The position numbers and the translations under genes were made by a program. The notes under the pieces are model-generated. The model had not been told where the DNA came from, searched no databases, and saw nothing but the letters and a program-made list of their open reading frames with translations. Shown piece by piece: positions 43,494-52,778 of a stretch of DNA of 64,000 bases (positions within the stretch are counted from its first letter, which is position 1; every line of letters begins with the position of its first letter). The DNA is taken from contig JBAYFO010000001.1 in NCBI GenBank assembly GCA_041667115.1, forward strand, positions 124,001-188,000, written 5' to 3'. The DNA comes from UBA1563 sp041667115 (GTDB taxonomy: Bacteria > Bacteroidota > Ignavibacteria > Ignavibacteriales > Ignavibacteriaceae).

Positions 43494-45764
43494 CTATTTC
43501 AAGAGAACTAATTTTTTTGTCGCAAGAAAATTATCTGTTTGTAAAGTGTAGAAGTAAACTCCTGAAGTTAATTTGGTTGCATCAAAAGTAACTTCATAAT
43601 TTCCTCCGGCTCTTTCGTCTTGCACCAGAGTTTGCACTTCCTTTCCCAAAACATCAAATACTTTTAAGGTAACAAAGCTTTTCTTTGGGAGAGAAAATTT
43701 TATTGTCGTTGACGGATTAAACGGATTCGGGTAATTTTGATCGAGTGCATAGGAAGATGGTGTAAGTTCAATTACTTTTTCCACACCCGTAGCATTATCA
43801 CTTACATAAGCGCGAATCAAATTCAAGAAGATAAACCCGGGATTACCGCTATCTGAGTAATATACCCATTTGCCTGTGGCTTTTTGATAGAAGAATGAAT
43901 GATATGATGCCGTTGATTCATAATCAGTGATCATTACTCTATTAGTCGCTGGGTAAGTTCCTTCTACAAGGAACGAAACAACGAACGGACTGCCCGCATC
44001 AATATTATTTGAACGTACATCTAACGTTACCCAATTCGGCCAGGGGATTGGATATGGAGATGACGGTTTTGTAGAAATTGTTGAAGTAACTGTAATAGGA
44101 GCGGCTAATATTTTGCCTCCAAGAGAACCTCCTGAAGTAGCTGCTCCATAAATACCTCCGTATACCGAACCTGCTTGCCTGAGGGCGACACTAATGGAGT
44201 CAAGCTTGCACCCTGCAACACCATCGAATACAACAGCAACACTATCTCCTGGTGCTAAGGTTAATATCCCTGCTGGTTCCTGAGTATCATAAGCTATTTC
44301 AATTGGTTTATTTTCATAAGTACCTGTAGAAGTATACGAGAAGGCGAATGGTCCCTGCGAACTTGCATCTTGATTATCGTGATAAACCATGAACGAAACG
44401 TTATTGTAGGTAGTTCCAAAATCCGGTACGGAATAATCTGTTCCCGGTGTAACATCTTCTACTGCTTTACTGCTCGCCCCGGTTTTAATTGCTTTAATTT
44501 TTATATCTGCAGAACCGGATGTATTAAAGTTGATAGAAAGATTTGTGCCGGCTATGAAGCTGATATATTTAGCTCCCAATGTATAAACGGCATCACTCGC
44601 ATTTGTAACGTTAGGGTTATTAATTGTCTTAGGAGTTACTTTAATAATGTTAGAATAATTGTAGCCCCATTTTGTTAGCCCCGGCGCAACTGATTGATCG
44701 TTTAGATAATTTGCTACCCACCAGTTTCCAAGTACGGTTTTAAAGTCAGTAGCCGGAGAAAGACTTTGTAGGCAATTGTTAACGCCGGTAATGCCACTAA
44801 CTTTATTGGCTAAATAATTTTTAAAAATTGAAGTTCCGTACTGTTCGTAAAGATAGAGACCAAATTTTGCTCCTCGCGAATAATCATTCAGAACAAGTGT
44901 GTTATCGTCGCTTCTCCAATCCAACAAATAATGGTTGGTTTCATTATTGTAATAAGACTGAGAGAAAAGAGAATACCCGCAAATTACTTCAGCAGCTAAA
45001 GACCAAGATTCATTAAAGAAGGTTTCATCATTAGGGAGGTAATTAAAATGAATCATGTGTTGAAATTCGTGAGCTGTAGTTGACATCCCTTCTTGTAATC
45101 CACCGGCGCTCAGCAAATCTGCTGGGTTAGCATCCAAATAATAAATCTCAGCTTTGTTGCTATAAGCATAGGTTAATGATTCATTGATACTATGGAAATA
45201 CCCTGCTACGTAACCACCACTACCGGTATAACCATCTCGAATATTTAATATAAAAATAATAATTTTTGCATCTCCATCAACATTGGGGACTTTTCCAAAA
45301 GCGTCAACATCAGTTTGGTAAATTCCTTTACTTGCATTTGCAGGAGTTACACTATCGAACGCATTCATTACGCTGTCAACAACAGTTTGATTTACTCTAG
45401 TATTCCATAAGGAGTCTTCCACAAATACATAGCAATTGGTTCCCACTGCACGGCACGTTGAGGACGTTGAATAGAATGCATTACTCGTTAAATCAGAAGC
45501 AAACCAATTTTTTGTGCTTCCGACAGTAAAATTCCATCCGGTTGTTTTATGCAAAACAGCGTGTTGCAATTCTTCGCCAATTTTCTTTTCATCAATACCA
45601 TTAACTTTATTAAATTTTTCAAGATAGGGTCTAACATCAACCGGGTAACTTTCTAGATCGGAAGATTTTTCTTGCTGCTCTTTTTGTATCAACGCTCTTT
45701 CTTGAGAAAAGGATAAAGTCGTTGCGAGGAAAAGAAAAGCTAAAAACAGTTTAAGTGGTCTCAT
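43494..45764 (-). CDS. secreted zinc metallopeptidase with T9SS sorting domain
   Basis: Protein of 756 aa. It has a signal peptide (residues 1-20), a propeptide-like region, and a metallopeptidase domain with HEFQH at 232-236 and downstream glutamates in 'NESWSLAAE' (252, 259). The HEFQHMIH form resembles hyicolysin-like (M30) or related gluzincin peptidases; the exact family is uncertain. Beta-rich domains follow. The C-terminal 90 residues are a type A T9SS sorting domain ('YPNPFNPSTTIKFSLP', 'FDVLGKEVQTLV', 'SGVYFYTL', ending 'KKLVLLK'). It is therefore expected to be exported and attached to or released from the cell surface. The lipoprotein gene lies 18 bases upstream. Confidence 0.85.
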   Translation of the reverse strand: MRPLKLFLAFLFLATTLSFSQERALIQKEQQEKSSDLESYPVDVRPYLEKFNKVNGIDEKKIGEELQHAVLHKTTGWNFTVGSTKNWFASDLTSNAFYSTSSTCRAVGTNCYVFVEDSLWNTRVNQTVVDSVMNAFDSVTPANASKGIYQTDVDAFGKVPNVDGDAKIIIFILNIRDGYTGSGGYVAGYFHSINESLTYAYSNKAEIYYLDANPADLLSAGGLQEGMSTTAHEFQHMIHFNYLPNDETFFNESWSLAAEVICGYSLFSQSYYNNETNHYLLDWRSDDNTLVLNDYSRGAKFGLYLYEQYGTSIFKNYLANKVSGITGVNNCLQSLSPATDFKTVLGNWWVANYLNDQSVAPGLTKWGYNYSNIIKVTPKTINNPNVTNASDAVYTLGAKYISFIAGTNLSINFNTSGSADIKIKAIKTGASSKAVEDVTPGTDYSVPDFGTTYNNVSFMVYHDNQDASSQGPFAFSYTSTGTYENKPIEIAYDTQEPAGILTLAPGDSVAVVFDGVAGCKLDSISVALRQAGSVYGGIYGAATSGGSLGGKILAAPITVTSTISTKPSSPYPIPWPNWVTLDVRSNNIDAGSPFVVSFLVEGTYPATNRVMITDYESTASYHSFFYQKATGKWVYYSDSGNPGFIFLNLIRAYVSDNATGVEKVIELTPSSYALDQNYPNPFNPSTTIKFSLPKKSFVTLKVFDVLGKEVQTLVQDERAGGNYEVTFDATKLTSGVYFYTLQTDNFLATKKLVLLK

Positions 45765-45782
45765 ATAAAAACTCCATTAGAT

Positions 45783-46121
45783 TTATTTAGTTTCTTGATG
45801 TAAAGGATGTACTTTTTCAACAGCGATTGTTGTTTCTCCTTCTTGTTTCCGGAGATCGCTATAGGTAATGTAATAGTAAGTTCCCTGCTCTTTCCAGAGT
45901 TGTGCCTTTAGTTCATCGCTTACTTGTAGTAGAAAAATTTGATTATCATCTGTTCTTAATGCAAGCTTAGTAAATGGTTCATTGCCGACAACAGTTATAA
46001 AACCTTTCAGGAAATTGACGTCTCCGGTCTTTTTTTCCAAATTACAACTGCATGAGGCTATAAAAACAGTCAAAACGATGATAAGAAAAAATTGCGTTAC
46101 AGGATAACGAGCTATTTTCAT
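45783..46121 (-). CDS. small lipoprotein of unknown function
   Basis: Protein of 112 aa with a lipoprotein signal: hydrophobic core 'FFLIIVLTVFIASC', with the lipidated cysteine about residue 24. The mature part ('VNFLKGFITVVGNEPFTKLALRTD') resembles a small beta/OB-like domain; I do not recognise the family. It is probably cotranscribed with the T9SS peptidase downstream. A GAGGA ribosome site lies 11 bases before the ATG, with an ATG-TAA start-stop in between. Confidence 0.75.
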   Translation of the reverse strand: MKIARYPVTQFFLIIVLTVFIASCSCNLEKKTGDVNFLKGFITVVGNEPFTKLALRTDDNQIFLLQVSDELKAQLWKEQGTYYYITYSDLRKQEGETTIAVEKVHPLHQETK

Positions 46122-46150
46122 TATTACATATTCCTCTTTAAGTCAAGTTG

Positions 46151-46179
46151 AAATTAATTAAATAGTAGATTCATTGCAA
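46151..46179 (-). promoter_or_regulatory. putative promoter for the lipoprotein/T9SS peptidase pair
   Basis: On the minus strand, TTGCAA (46179-46174), 17 bases, TAATTT (46156-46151), about 30 bases before the lipoprotein ATG. The elements are weak, so this is tentative. Confidence 0.35.
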
Positions 46180-46242
46180 AAAAAATTAGTGTTGTGAATT
46201 AAAATTGTGTGCCGGGTCAATTCAAAATTCTTCAAAAAAAAT

Positions 46243-46283
46243 AAAAAAGCGAAGTGAACTATGCATTTCAACTTCGCTTTTTT
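46243..46283 (-). terminator. Rho-independent terminator after the M28 peptidase gene
   Basis: AAAAAAGCGAAGT pairs with ACTTCGCTTTTTT (13 base pairs) around a 15-base loop. A-runs and T-runs on both sides allow termination in either direction. It lies just after the stop of the M28 gene at 46298. Confidence 0.88.
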
Positions 46284-46297
46284 CAAAGGAGAGTAAT

Positions 46298-48091
46298 TTA
46301 TTTTGCGCCGAGTGTAACCGTAACCGTTAGTATTTCATTATTTCTTTTAACCCGGACTTCAACAACATCACCGGGAACATGGTCTTGCAAAGCGTACACG
46401 TAGTCATAGATATTTTCAATTTTTTTATCGCCAAATTGAAGCATAATATCATTTGCTTTTAATCCGGCTTTTTCTGCCGGACTTCCTGGGCTTACTCCCG
46501 ACAACTTAAAGCCTTCGCTGTTGCTTGAATAATCGGGGACTGTTCCCACATAAACTTTCCAGCCGCCTGAGCTTTGTTCTTTGCGGGGAACGTTGATGTA
46601 ATCCGGTTTTTCCGGTTGATCATCTAATGCATTTGCAACGTTGAAGACATACTTCGCTATTTTTTCTTCACCGGTTGAGTTAATCAAATCAGCATCATCG
46701 GTTGGGCGGTGATAATCTGCATGAACTCCCGTAAAGAAGAAGAGAACAGGAATTGCTTTTCCGTAAAAAGAAGATTGATCGCTAGGACCGAAGCCTTCAT
46801 CGTTGAACGCTAATTTAAATGAATCAACATTGTATTTGTTAAGCAACTCTTTAAACTTTGATGAAGTCCCTGTTCCATAAACGGTAAGTGCATTCTCCGG
46901 GTTTAATCTTCCGATCATATCAAGGTTGAGCATTGTAACCATTTTTTCTACCGGAACAGGAGGATTATTTACAAAGTAATTTGAACCAAGTAACCCCAGT
47001 TCTTCACCGGAAAATGTTACAAAAATAATACTCCTCTTTAGCTGACCTTTAATGGATGCAAATTTTTCCGCTAACTCAAGTACTCCCGATGTGCCGGAAG
47101 CATTATCATCTGCACCATTGTGTATCTGTTCATCTTTTCCTTTATAGAGAGACCCGTCTCCTCCCATTCCCAAATGATCAAAGTGGGCACCGATGACGAG
47201 ATATTCATCTTTTAATTTAGGATCATTGCCTTCTAGGTAGCCGCAGACGTTAACGGTTTTGGATTCAACTTCTTTTATTTCTGTTTCAATTTGCGCGGAA
47301 GATTTTTTGAACTCAAATGAAGCAGGCTTTGTGCTGTCTTTCATCATCTTTTGTTGTTGTTCAAAATTTAAATTTTCAGCGTCAAAAAGTTTATCAATAA
47401 AATTTCTTTTGGCGTGAACAACGGAGAATTCTTTTACTCCCCCGGCTCTATCATATTTAAATTGTATTAGATCATCCGGGGAGTCTTTCGGCAAAGGAGC
47501 ATTAACGAAAATAATACCGGTCGCTCCTTTTTCTTTTGCTACAGCAGCTTTCGATCGCAGACTTGAGAACTTATCAAATTGAGAGTGGGGATTATCGTAC
47601 TCGGGATTACTTCTCATCACGATAACAATTTTCCCTTTTACATCAAGGTCCTTGTAATCATCATAATTTAATTTCGGGGCCGAAATGCCGTATCCTGCAA
47701 AAACCAATTTGGTATTGCTTTTACTAGTTCCGGAAAAGGGAGCCGAGATAAAATCTTCTCCATATTTCAATTTGATTTCCGTTCCATCGACATTAAAGGA
47801 AAGAACATTGTTTTGGGAAGCTTTCACATCTGAGATGAAAGAGTATTCTTGTAAAAAAGAATTTTTAAAAAGTGGTCTTAATCCGAATAACTTGAACTCA
47901 TCTTTTATATAATTAGCGGCTTCAAAAATTTCTTTGCTCCCACTTGCCCTTCCCCTCATGGCATCAGAAGCAAGATAGGAAATGTGACCGATAATTTCTT
48001 TTGCCGTAATCTCGCTTTCGTGTTCTTTAACCTGAGCAGAAAGAAAACTGCATGCGAAGAAAACTAGTAAGATGGAAAGATTTTTTTTCAT
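46298..48091 (-). CDS. M28 family aminopeptidase with PA and PDZ domains
   Basis: Secreted zinc exopeptidase, 597 aa, with a signal peptide ('MKKNLSILLVFFACSFLSAQ'). A PA domain (about residues 120-260, 'VFAGYGISAPKLNYDDYKDL') is inserted before the catalytic core. Zinc ligands are in 'GAHFDHLG' (His), 'NGADDNASG' (Asp), 'FSGEELGLLGS' (Glu-Glu), 'NLDMIGR' (Asp) and 'ADYHRPTDD' (His). A C-terminal PDZ domain (about 510-590, 'LSGVSPGSPAEKAGLKANDIM') may bind substrate tails. It probably trims peptides in the periplasm. A PD40 protein gene lies 18 bases upstream. Confidence 0.93.
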   Translation of the reverse strand: MKKNLSILLVFFACSFLSAQVKEHESEITAKEIIGHISYLASDAMRGRASGSKEIFEAANYIKDEFKLFGLRPLFKNSFLQEYSFISDVKASQNNVLSFNVDGTEIKLKYGEDFISAPFSGTSKSNTKLVFAGYGISAPKLNYDDYKDLDVKGKIVIVMRSNPEYDNPHSQFDKFSSLRSKAAVAKEKGATGIIFVNAPLPKDSPDDLIQFKYDRAGGVKEFSVVHAKRNFIDKLFDAENLNFEQQQKMMKDSTKPASFEFKKSSAQIETEIKEVESKTVNVCGYLEGNDPKLKDEYLVIGAHFDHLGMGGDGSLYKGKDEQIHNGADDNASGTSGVLELAEKFASIKGQLKRSIIFVTFSGEELGLLGSNYFVNNPPVPVEKMVTMLNLDMIGRLNPENALTVYGTGTSSKFKELLNKYNVDSFKLAFNDEGFGPSDQSSFYGKAIPVLFFFTGVHADYHRPTDDADLINSTGEEKIAKYVFNVANALDDQPEKPDYINVPRKEQSSGGWKVYVGTVPDYSSNSEGFKLSGVSPGSPAEKAGLKANDIMLQFGDKKIENIYDYVYALQDHVPGDVVEVRVKRNNEILTVTVTLGAK

Positions 48092-48109
48092 TTCAGTGAT
48101 CCTTTTAGT

Positions 48110-49138
48110 TTATTTAATCCAATCAGCTATAAAAATATTTGTATCACCTTCTTTTTTGCCTTGCCGGTTTGAAGCAAAGATTAAATGTTTTCCGTCTCTA
48201 GTAAACATCGGAAAACCGTCGAACGACTCATTAAACGTTATTTGTTCTAAGCCGGATCCGTCAACATTAATCATAAACAAATCAAAATTTCTTCCGGTTT
48301 TACTTCCCGTGTTGGAGGAAAAAATAATTTTTTGTCCATCCGGGAAAAAGAAAGGGGCGAAACTCGCTTTGTTTAGATGCGTAAGTTGTTTCATGTTCTT
48401 TCCGTCAGAATCCATTGTAAAAATTTCTAACGCAGTCGGGCGGACGTAACCATTTTTAACCAGGTCGTTGTAGTCTGCAAAATCTTGTTCGGTTTTCGGA
48501 CGGCTCGCGCGAAAAACGATTTTTGAACCATCTTGCGAGAAGAAAGCGCCGCCGTCGTAACCTTTTTCAAACGTTAGTCTCGTTTGGTTAGAACCGTCAA
48601 GGTTCATTGTATAAAGCTCTGGATCACCGTCTCGTGTTGACGTGAAAATTATTTTATCTCCTTTCGGAGAAACAGTTGCTTCGGCATCATATCCATATGC
48701 GGAAGTCAATCTTTTAATATTTGATCCATCGGCTTTTGCCAAAAAAATATCGAACGATTCATACAACTTCCAAACATATCCTTTTGATCTATCCGGTGGC
48801 GGCGGACAATCGGCATCTGCAAGATGGGTTGAGGCGTAAAGAATTAAGGAGTCACCCGGGAGAAAATAAGAGCATGTTGTTTTTCCTTTTCCTGTTGAGA
48901 CAAGTTTTTTATCACTTCCGTCAATATTCATGGTAAAAATTTGATCGCATTGAAGAGTTCCGTGAGTGGTTTGGTAGATTAATTTTTTTTCATCAAAGGA
49001 AAGGTAGGCTTCTGCATTTTCGCCTTCAGGTGTGAGCATTCGAATATTTTTCAGATGTTTTTCTTCAGGGAACCGGAGAGAATCTGAATTTTGGCAAAGG
49101 AGAGTTCCGGTCAAAAACAAAAGAAGAAAGTATTTCAT
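48110..49138 (-). CDS. secreted PD40/TolB-type beta-propeller protein
   Basis: Protein of 342 aa from the ATG at 49138, which has GGAG four bases upstream and gives a signal peptide 'MKYFLLLFLTGTLLCQ'; the frame is open further upstream, but that part is poor. At least five PD40 repeats are visible, e.g. 'EATVSPKGDKIIFTSTRDGD', 'LYTMNLDGSNQTRLTF', 'SQDGSKIVFRASRP', 'FFPDGQKIIFSSNTG' and 'FTRDGKHLIFASNRQG'. Such propellers usually bind partners rather than catalyse. The gene is probably cotranscribed with the M28 peptidase. Confidence 0.86.
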   Translation of the reverse strand: MKYFLLLFLTGTLLCQNSDSLRFPEEKHLKNIRMLTPEGENAEAYLSFDEKKLIYQTTHGTLQCDQIFTMNIDGSDKKLVSTGKGKTTCSYFLPGDSLILYASTHLADADCPPPPDRSKGYVWKLYESFDIFLAKADGSNIKRLTSAYGYDAEATVSPKGDKIIFTSTRDGDPELYTMNLDGSNQTRLTFEKGYDGGAFFSQDGSKIVFRASRPKTEQDFADYNDLVKNGYVRPTALEIFTMDSDGKNMKQLTHLNKASFAPFFFPDGQKIIFSSNTGSKTGRNFDLFMINVDGSGLEQITFNESFDGFPMFTRDGKHLIFASNRQGKKEGDTNIFIADWIK

Positions 49139-49205
49139 ATAACTCCAAACTGATAGTAAAAACTTTTTTAAAGATAAGAATAGTTTGTGAAAAAGCAGAA
49201 GAAAT

Positions 49206-49940
49206 TTACTCCGGAATATGGACGAGTACATAATCCTTTGCAGATTTCCCGATTGACTTTGCTTCATCCATCGTCATATGCATATCATCCGGGGTTTCCT
49301 CTTCATGCCCTGCTTCAAGAATTGCGAGATCGGCTCCTCTTGCTGCCTTGACCAGTGAATCGCAATAACCGGTATCTCCTCCGTAACAAATAGTTTTTCC
49401 ATTATACGTAAAATGAAAACCTAACGCTGGAACAATTCTTTTTTCATTTTTATTTGGAAGATACTCTTTGTGAATGACGGCAAACGGTTTAACGGAAACA
49501 TTTTTTACGGAGAATTTTTTCGCTTCACTGATGCTCTTCAATTCAATTTTGTAGGGGAGATTATTGGCATAAACTTTAGTGAACGCATGATGAATACTTT
49601 CTATTTCAACACAACCTGCGGGAAAGTAGATTTTGAGAGGAGAAGTTTTGTTCATCACCCGAAGATAGGTGAGCAAAGACCAAACACCGCCAAGGTGGTC
49701 ATGGTGTCCGTGAGTGACAAAAATATGGGAAATATTTATCAAGCTTTCCACACCAAGTTCTTTGTTTAGATCGCGTAAAATTCCATCTCCCGGATCAATC
49801 ACAAAATGGTTTTTCCCTGCAGTAAGCAAAATTCCGGTTGCGATGTTTGGGATGGAGCAAAAGATTTTAATTGAAAAATCTTTTTTCTTCCATACGATAG
49901 GAAATTTTGGCGCTGTTCTTTTGGGTTCGTCTTTTATCAT
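49206..49940 (-). CDS. metallo-beta-lactamase-fold hydrolase
   Basis: Protein of 244 aa with the metal motif 'THGHHDHLGG' (HxHxDH), upstream 'FVIDPGDG', and later histidine/aspartate positions in 'YGGDTGYCDSLV' and 'LEAGHEEETPDDMHMT'. The layout resembles RNase Z or related phosphodiesterases, but the exosite of true RNase Z is not evident. It follows feoB by six bases, so it may belong to the iron operon. The substrate is not known. Confidence 0.82.
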   Translation of the reverse strand: MIKDEPKRTAPKFPIVWKKKDFSIKIFCSIPNIATGILLTAGKNHFVIDPGDGILRDLNKELGVESLINISHIFVTHGHHDHLGGVWSLLTYLRVMNKTSPLKIYFPAGCVEIESIHHAFTKVYANNLPYKIELKSISEAKKFSVKNVSVKPFAVIHKEYLPNKNEKRIVPALGFHFTYNGKTICYGGDTGYCDSLVKAARGADLAILEAGHEEETPDDMHMTMDEAKSIGKSAKDYVLVHIPE

Positions 49941-49946
49941 AAAAAA

Positions 49947-51977
49947 TTAAATAATAATTTGTGCAACAATTCCACCGATTAAAAATGCAAAGATCCAAGC
50001 GCTAAACCAGATGATCAATCCTTCTTTTATCCCCCGCTCTTTAATCATGATGATAAAGGCGGCGATGCAAGGAACGAACAGAGTAATGGTTATAAGTGCA
50101 ACCGTTATCTGCATCGGCATTAAATGTAAACTAAATAATCCAGCCGCTCCGAAATCTCTTCGCACAACACCCATAACAAAGGCAGTTGCTGCTTCTTTTG
50201 GAAGTTTTAGCCAATGTACGGTAATCGGTGCTAAAAGATCTTGAAAAATTTTCAGCATCCCGGTAATATCTAACAATCCAACAGCCAAAGCTCCAACAAA
50301 AAACCAGACCGACGCTTCTTTCATAAAACCATAGGTTCTAAAAAAAGTTTTTTTGAAGGCGTTGTCTAATTTTGGGAGACGCATAATGGGCAAATCAATT
50401 AAAAGCGGGGTTGATTCTCCCGGCAAGAATTTGTTAAGAGTTGTAGAAATAATAACGAGTGTTGAGAAAATAACAAAAACATAAATGAAAATTGGAAGGA
50501 ACCCGGCTCCGCTTAACAATACCGCAATTACGGCAAGTTGCGCCGAGCAAGGAATGACGTACATCAGAATAGCTGTGGCAATTGTTTTTTCTCTTTCGCT
50601 TCCGAGCAGCCGGGTAGTAATCGCCGCCATAGTTACACACCCGAACCCAAGCATTATCGGAATGACCGCTCTTCCATTCAATCCAATTTTGTTCATCAAC
50701 CTATCAAGCATTGTCGCAAGGCGCGGAAGATATCCACTATCTTCCATTAACGCCATTGCAAAATAAAATGCAGCAACAAGCGGAAGAAGAAGAAAGAGTA
50801 AATAGGTGATCGTCATGGTGATTATTCCGAACTCACCAAATAATAGTTTTGCAATTGGATTAGAAAACTTGAAATCTACGACCGCATTCATATCTCTCGA
50901 AGTATGAATAAATTCTTGTTTTAATTTGGGATTTTCATTCAAATTTTCTTTGAATGAAAAAACTTTTGTGTTTTTAGATGAATCCGGTTCGTCTAATAAT
51001 TTAACTGTGATATCAGAAGGAGTATAATTGGCCACATACGATTTCAAATAATACTCAAAATATTTTTTACCAAGCGTTTGTTCTGTAAAGTTGACTACAC
51101 GCTGGGAGACAAAATCGCCGATAAAGAAATAGAGAATGGTGAGCATCACCAGTAAAATTGGGATTCCCGTTATTGGATTTAGTGAGTATTTTCCTAATGC
51201 GTTAAAGAAAAGTCCTTTGGAAGAATCCTCACGCTCAACCGTCGAGACAATTTCGTTTACACGATTTCTTCTTTCTATATAAATAAATTCTCTTTGATCT
51301 CCCGAGCCGCAAGGGATATCATGTTTGGCTGCTACGAACTCATCTCCTTCAGTAATTAATAACGCTTCCGCCTGCGAGCCGATTCGATTTAGTGTTTCAT
51401 GCAAAATGTGATGTAACCCATCTATTTGGATCCCAACTTTAGCATTTGCAATAGCTTCGTCAAGTTTTTCAAAACCAATTTTTCTTACTGCGGAAGTTTC
51501 ATATACCGGAACCCCCAGCAGTTCGGCAAGTTTTCCAGCGTCAACTTTTATTTTTCTCTTTTTTAACTCATCACTAAAATTGAGAAAAACGGAAATCTTC
51601 TTCCCCATATCAATCAACTGAAGAGTTAGAAATAAATCTCGCTCCAGGTGAAGCGAGTTAATAACATTAATAATAACGTCGGCTTCCAGAATAATGTCAC
51701 GTGCTACTTTTTCTTCGTCATTAAAAGAGGAAACACCATAAACGCCCGGAGTATCATACACTTCGGAATTTTTATAAAATCCTTTTGTAATTGAAACAGT
51801 TGTACCGGGGAAATTTGAAACGTCAACATACGTTCCGCTTAGATAATTAAAGAAGAGCGATTTTCCAACGTTTGGATTTCCTGCAAGAACTATTTTTTGT
51901 ATCCCACTTCCGGTTCCTTCGTTTAAAATATTTTCCGGATGAAGGTGGTGCTCTTTGTGTGCGATAATGTCTTTCAA
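49947..51977 (-). CDS. feoB: ferrous iron transporter FeoB
   Basis: Inner-membrane Fe(II) uptake protein, 676 aa. The cytoplasmic G domain has G1 'GNPNVGKS' (about residue 33), G2 'FPGTT', G3 'DTPGVYG' and G4 'NFSD'. The membrane half has two Gate motifs, including 'LPRLATMLDRLMNKIGLNGRAVIPIMLGFGC' (core 'MLGFGCVTMA') and the later 'RRDFGAAGLF'. Between them is a soluble loop (about 315-375). It follows fur and feoA on the minus strand and is expected to be iron repressed. Confidence 0.96.
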   Translation of the reverse strand: MKDIIAHKEHHLHPENILNEGTGSGIQKIVLAGNPNVGKSLFFNYLSGTYVDVSNFPGTTVSITKGFYKNSEVYDTPGVYGVSSFNDEEKVARDIILEADVIINVINSLHLERDLFLTLQLIDMGKKISVFLNFSDELKKRKIKVDAGKLAELLGVPVYETSAVRKIGFEKLDEAIANAKVGIQIDGLHHILHETLNRIGSQAEALLITEGDEFVAAKHDIPCGSGDQREFIYIERRNRVNEIVSTVEREDSSKGLFFNALGKYSLNPITGIPILLVMLTILYFFIGDFVSQRVVNFTEQTLGKKYFEYYLKSYVANYTPSDITVKLLDEPDSSKNTKVFSFKENLNENPKLKQEFIHTSRDMNAVVDFKFSNPIAKLLFGEFGIITMTITYLLFLLLPLVAAFYFAMALMEDSGYLPRLATMLDRLMNKIGLNGRAVIPIMLGFGCVTMAAITTRLLGSEREKTIATAILMYVIPCSAQLAVIAVLLSGAGFLPIFIYVFVIFSTLVIISTTLNKFLPGESTPLLIDLPIMRLPKLDNAFKKTFFRTYGFMKEASVWFFVGALAVGLLDITGMLKIFQDLLAPITVHWLKLPKEAATAFVMGVVRRDFGAAGLFSLHLMPMQITVALITITLFVPCIAAFIIMIKERGIKEGLIIWFSAWIFAFLIGGIVAQIII

Positions 51978-51984
51978 AATTCTC

Positions 51985-52218
51985 CTAAATGATTTTTATA
52001 CGTACAGAAATTAATTTTGCAAGTTCGAAACCAATTGCAATTTCTTGGCGGTTCTTTTGAACGATAATTGTTCCTCCCGGCAACCGTTCGAGGCAAAAAA
52101 TAGTATCGCCTTCCGATAATCCTAGGCGGATAAGTTGCACTTTAATAATTCCAGAAGGGAGTTTCTCAATTGTAAAGTAAGTTCCTTTTTTAATTTTGTC
52201 TAACGTTTTACTTCCCAT
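51985..52218 (-). CDS. feoA: FeoA-like SH3-fold iron transport protein
   Basis: Small cytoplasmic partner of FeoB, 77 aa from the ATG at 52218; a TTG at 52257 would add 13 residues. The FeoA fold reads 'LDKIKKGTYFTIEKLPSG', 'QLIRLGLSEGDTIFCLERLPGG', 'TIIVQKNRQEIAIGFELAKLI'. The last part matches the typical 'IALGxxxAxxI' ending. It overlaps the fur stop by 11 bases and precedes feoB by seven, so the three are coupled. Confidence 0.92.
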   Translation of the reverse strand: MGSKTLDKIKKGTYFTIEKLPSGIIKVQLIRLGLSEGDTIFCLERLPGGTIIVQKNRQEIAIGFELAKLISVRIKII

Positions 52219-52663
52219 GATAATATTTACAGTTCTTTCCTTTTTTGCATCGGGCAAAAATATTAAATGAATAGCTTGAAGGAAGAAAATCTAAATCCTG
52301 GCAAACTTGTTGCTCAATTTTATCTAGACCTTTGGAAGTAAATTCAAGAATTCTTCCGCAGTCAATGCAAATGAGGTGATCGTGCATCTGTTTTTTAAAA
52401 TTGCTCTCAAATCGTCTCATATTATCGCCGAAGTTGCGGGCGGAAAGAAGTTCGCATTGTGCCAGTAAATCAAGGGTATTGTAGACTGTAGCACGTGAGA
52501 TTCTGGAATTTTTCTTTTTCATTTCGATGAAAAGCTCATCTGCAGAAAAATGTCCGTTATATTCCAGAGCCGCATCGAGTATTTCGAAACGCTCGGGAGT
52601 TATCCGATTATTTCCGTTTTTTAGATATTCTCTAAAAATGTCGGCTGCATTTTGTTTCGCCAA
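52208..52663 (-). CDS. fur: Fur-family metal-responsive repressor
   Basis: Metalloregulator of 151 aa. The winged helix occupies residues 1-85 ('NRITPERFEILDAALEYNGHFSADEL', then recognition helix 'SRATVYNTLDLL'). The dimerisation half has the metal-binding 'HDHLICIDCGRILEF' with a CxxC, and a second Cys pair in 'CKKGKNC' for the structural zinc. Proximity to feoA and feoB points to Fe(II) sensing rather than Zn or peroxide. A 23-base palindrome lies 14 bases upstream of the start, suggesting autoregulation. Confidence 0.92.
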   Translation of the reverse strand: MAKQNAADIFREYLKNGNNRITPERFEILDAALEYNGHFSADELFIEMKKKNSRISRATVYNTLDLLAQCELLSARNFGDNMRRFESNFKKQMHDHLICIDCGRILEFTSKGLDKIEQQVCQDLDFLPSSYSFNIFARCKKGKNCKYYHGK

Positions 52664-52677
52664 AGTTCATTTCCATA

Positions 52678-52700
52678 TTATTTAGATTTAATCTACATAA
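52678..52700. promoter_or_regulatory. palindromic metal-box operator upstream of fur-feoAB
   Basis: Inverted repeat with 11-base arms TTATTTAGATT and AATCTACATAA around one central T, with a single mismatch. Its core is a 7-1-7 arrangement (TTAGATT-T-AATCTAC), the spacing used by Fur-family boxes. It ends 14 bases before the fur ATG, where it would block transcription start. Confidence 0.6.
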
Positions 52701-52778
52701 AAATAGAGGAATATTTTTTTAGAAACAAGAAGAATAGAAATAGTTTAAAAAATATTTTTGGAAGCGAAGGAATTGAAA

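Noticed and set aside
49139..49267. N-terminal extension of the PD40 protein
   Set aside because: Overlaps the preceding gene; the internal ATG at 49138 has a ribosome site and begins a clear signal peptide.
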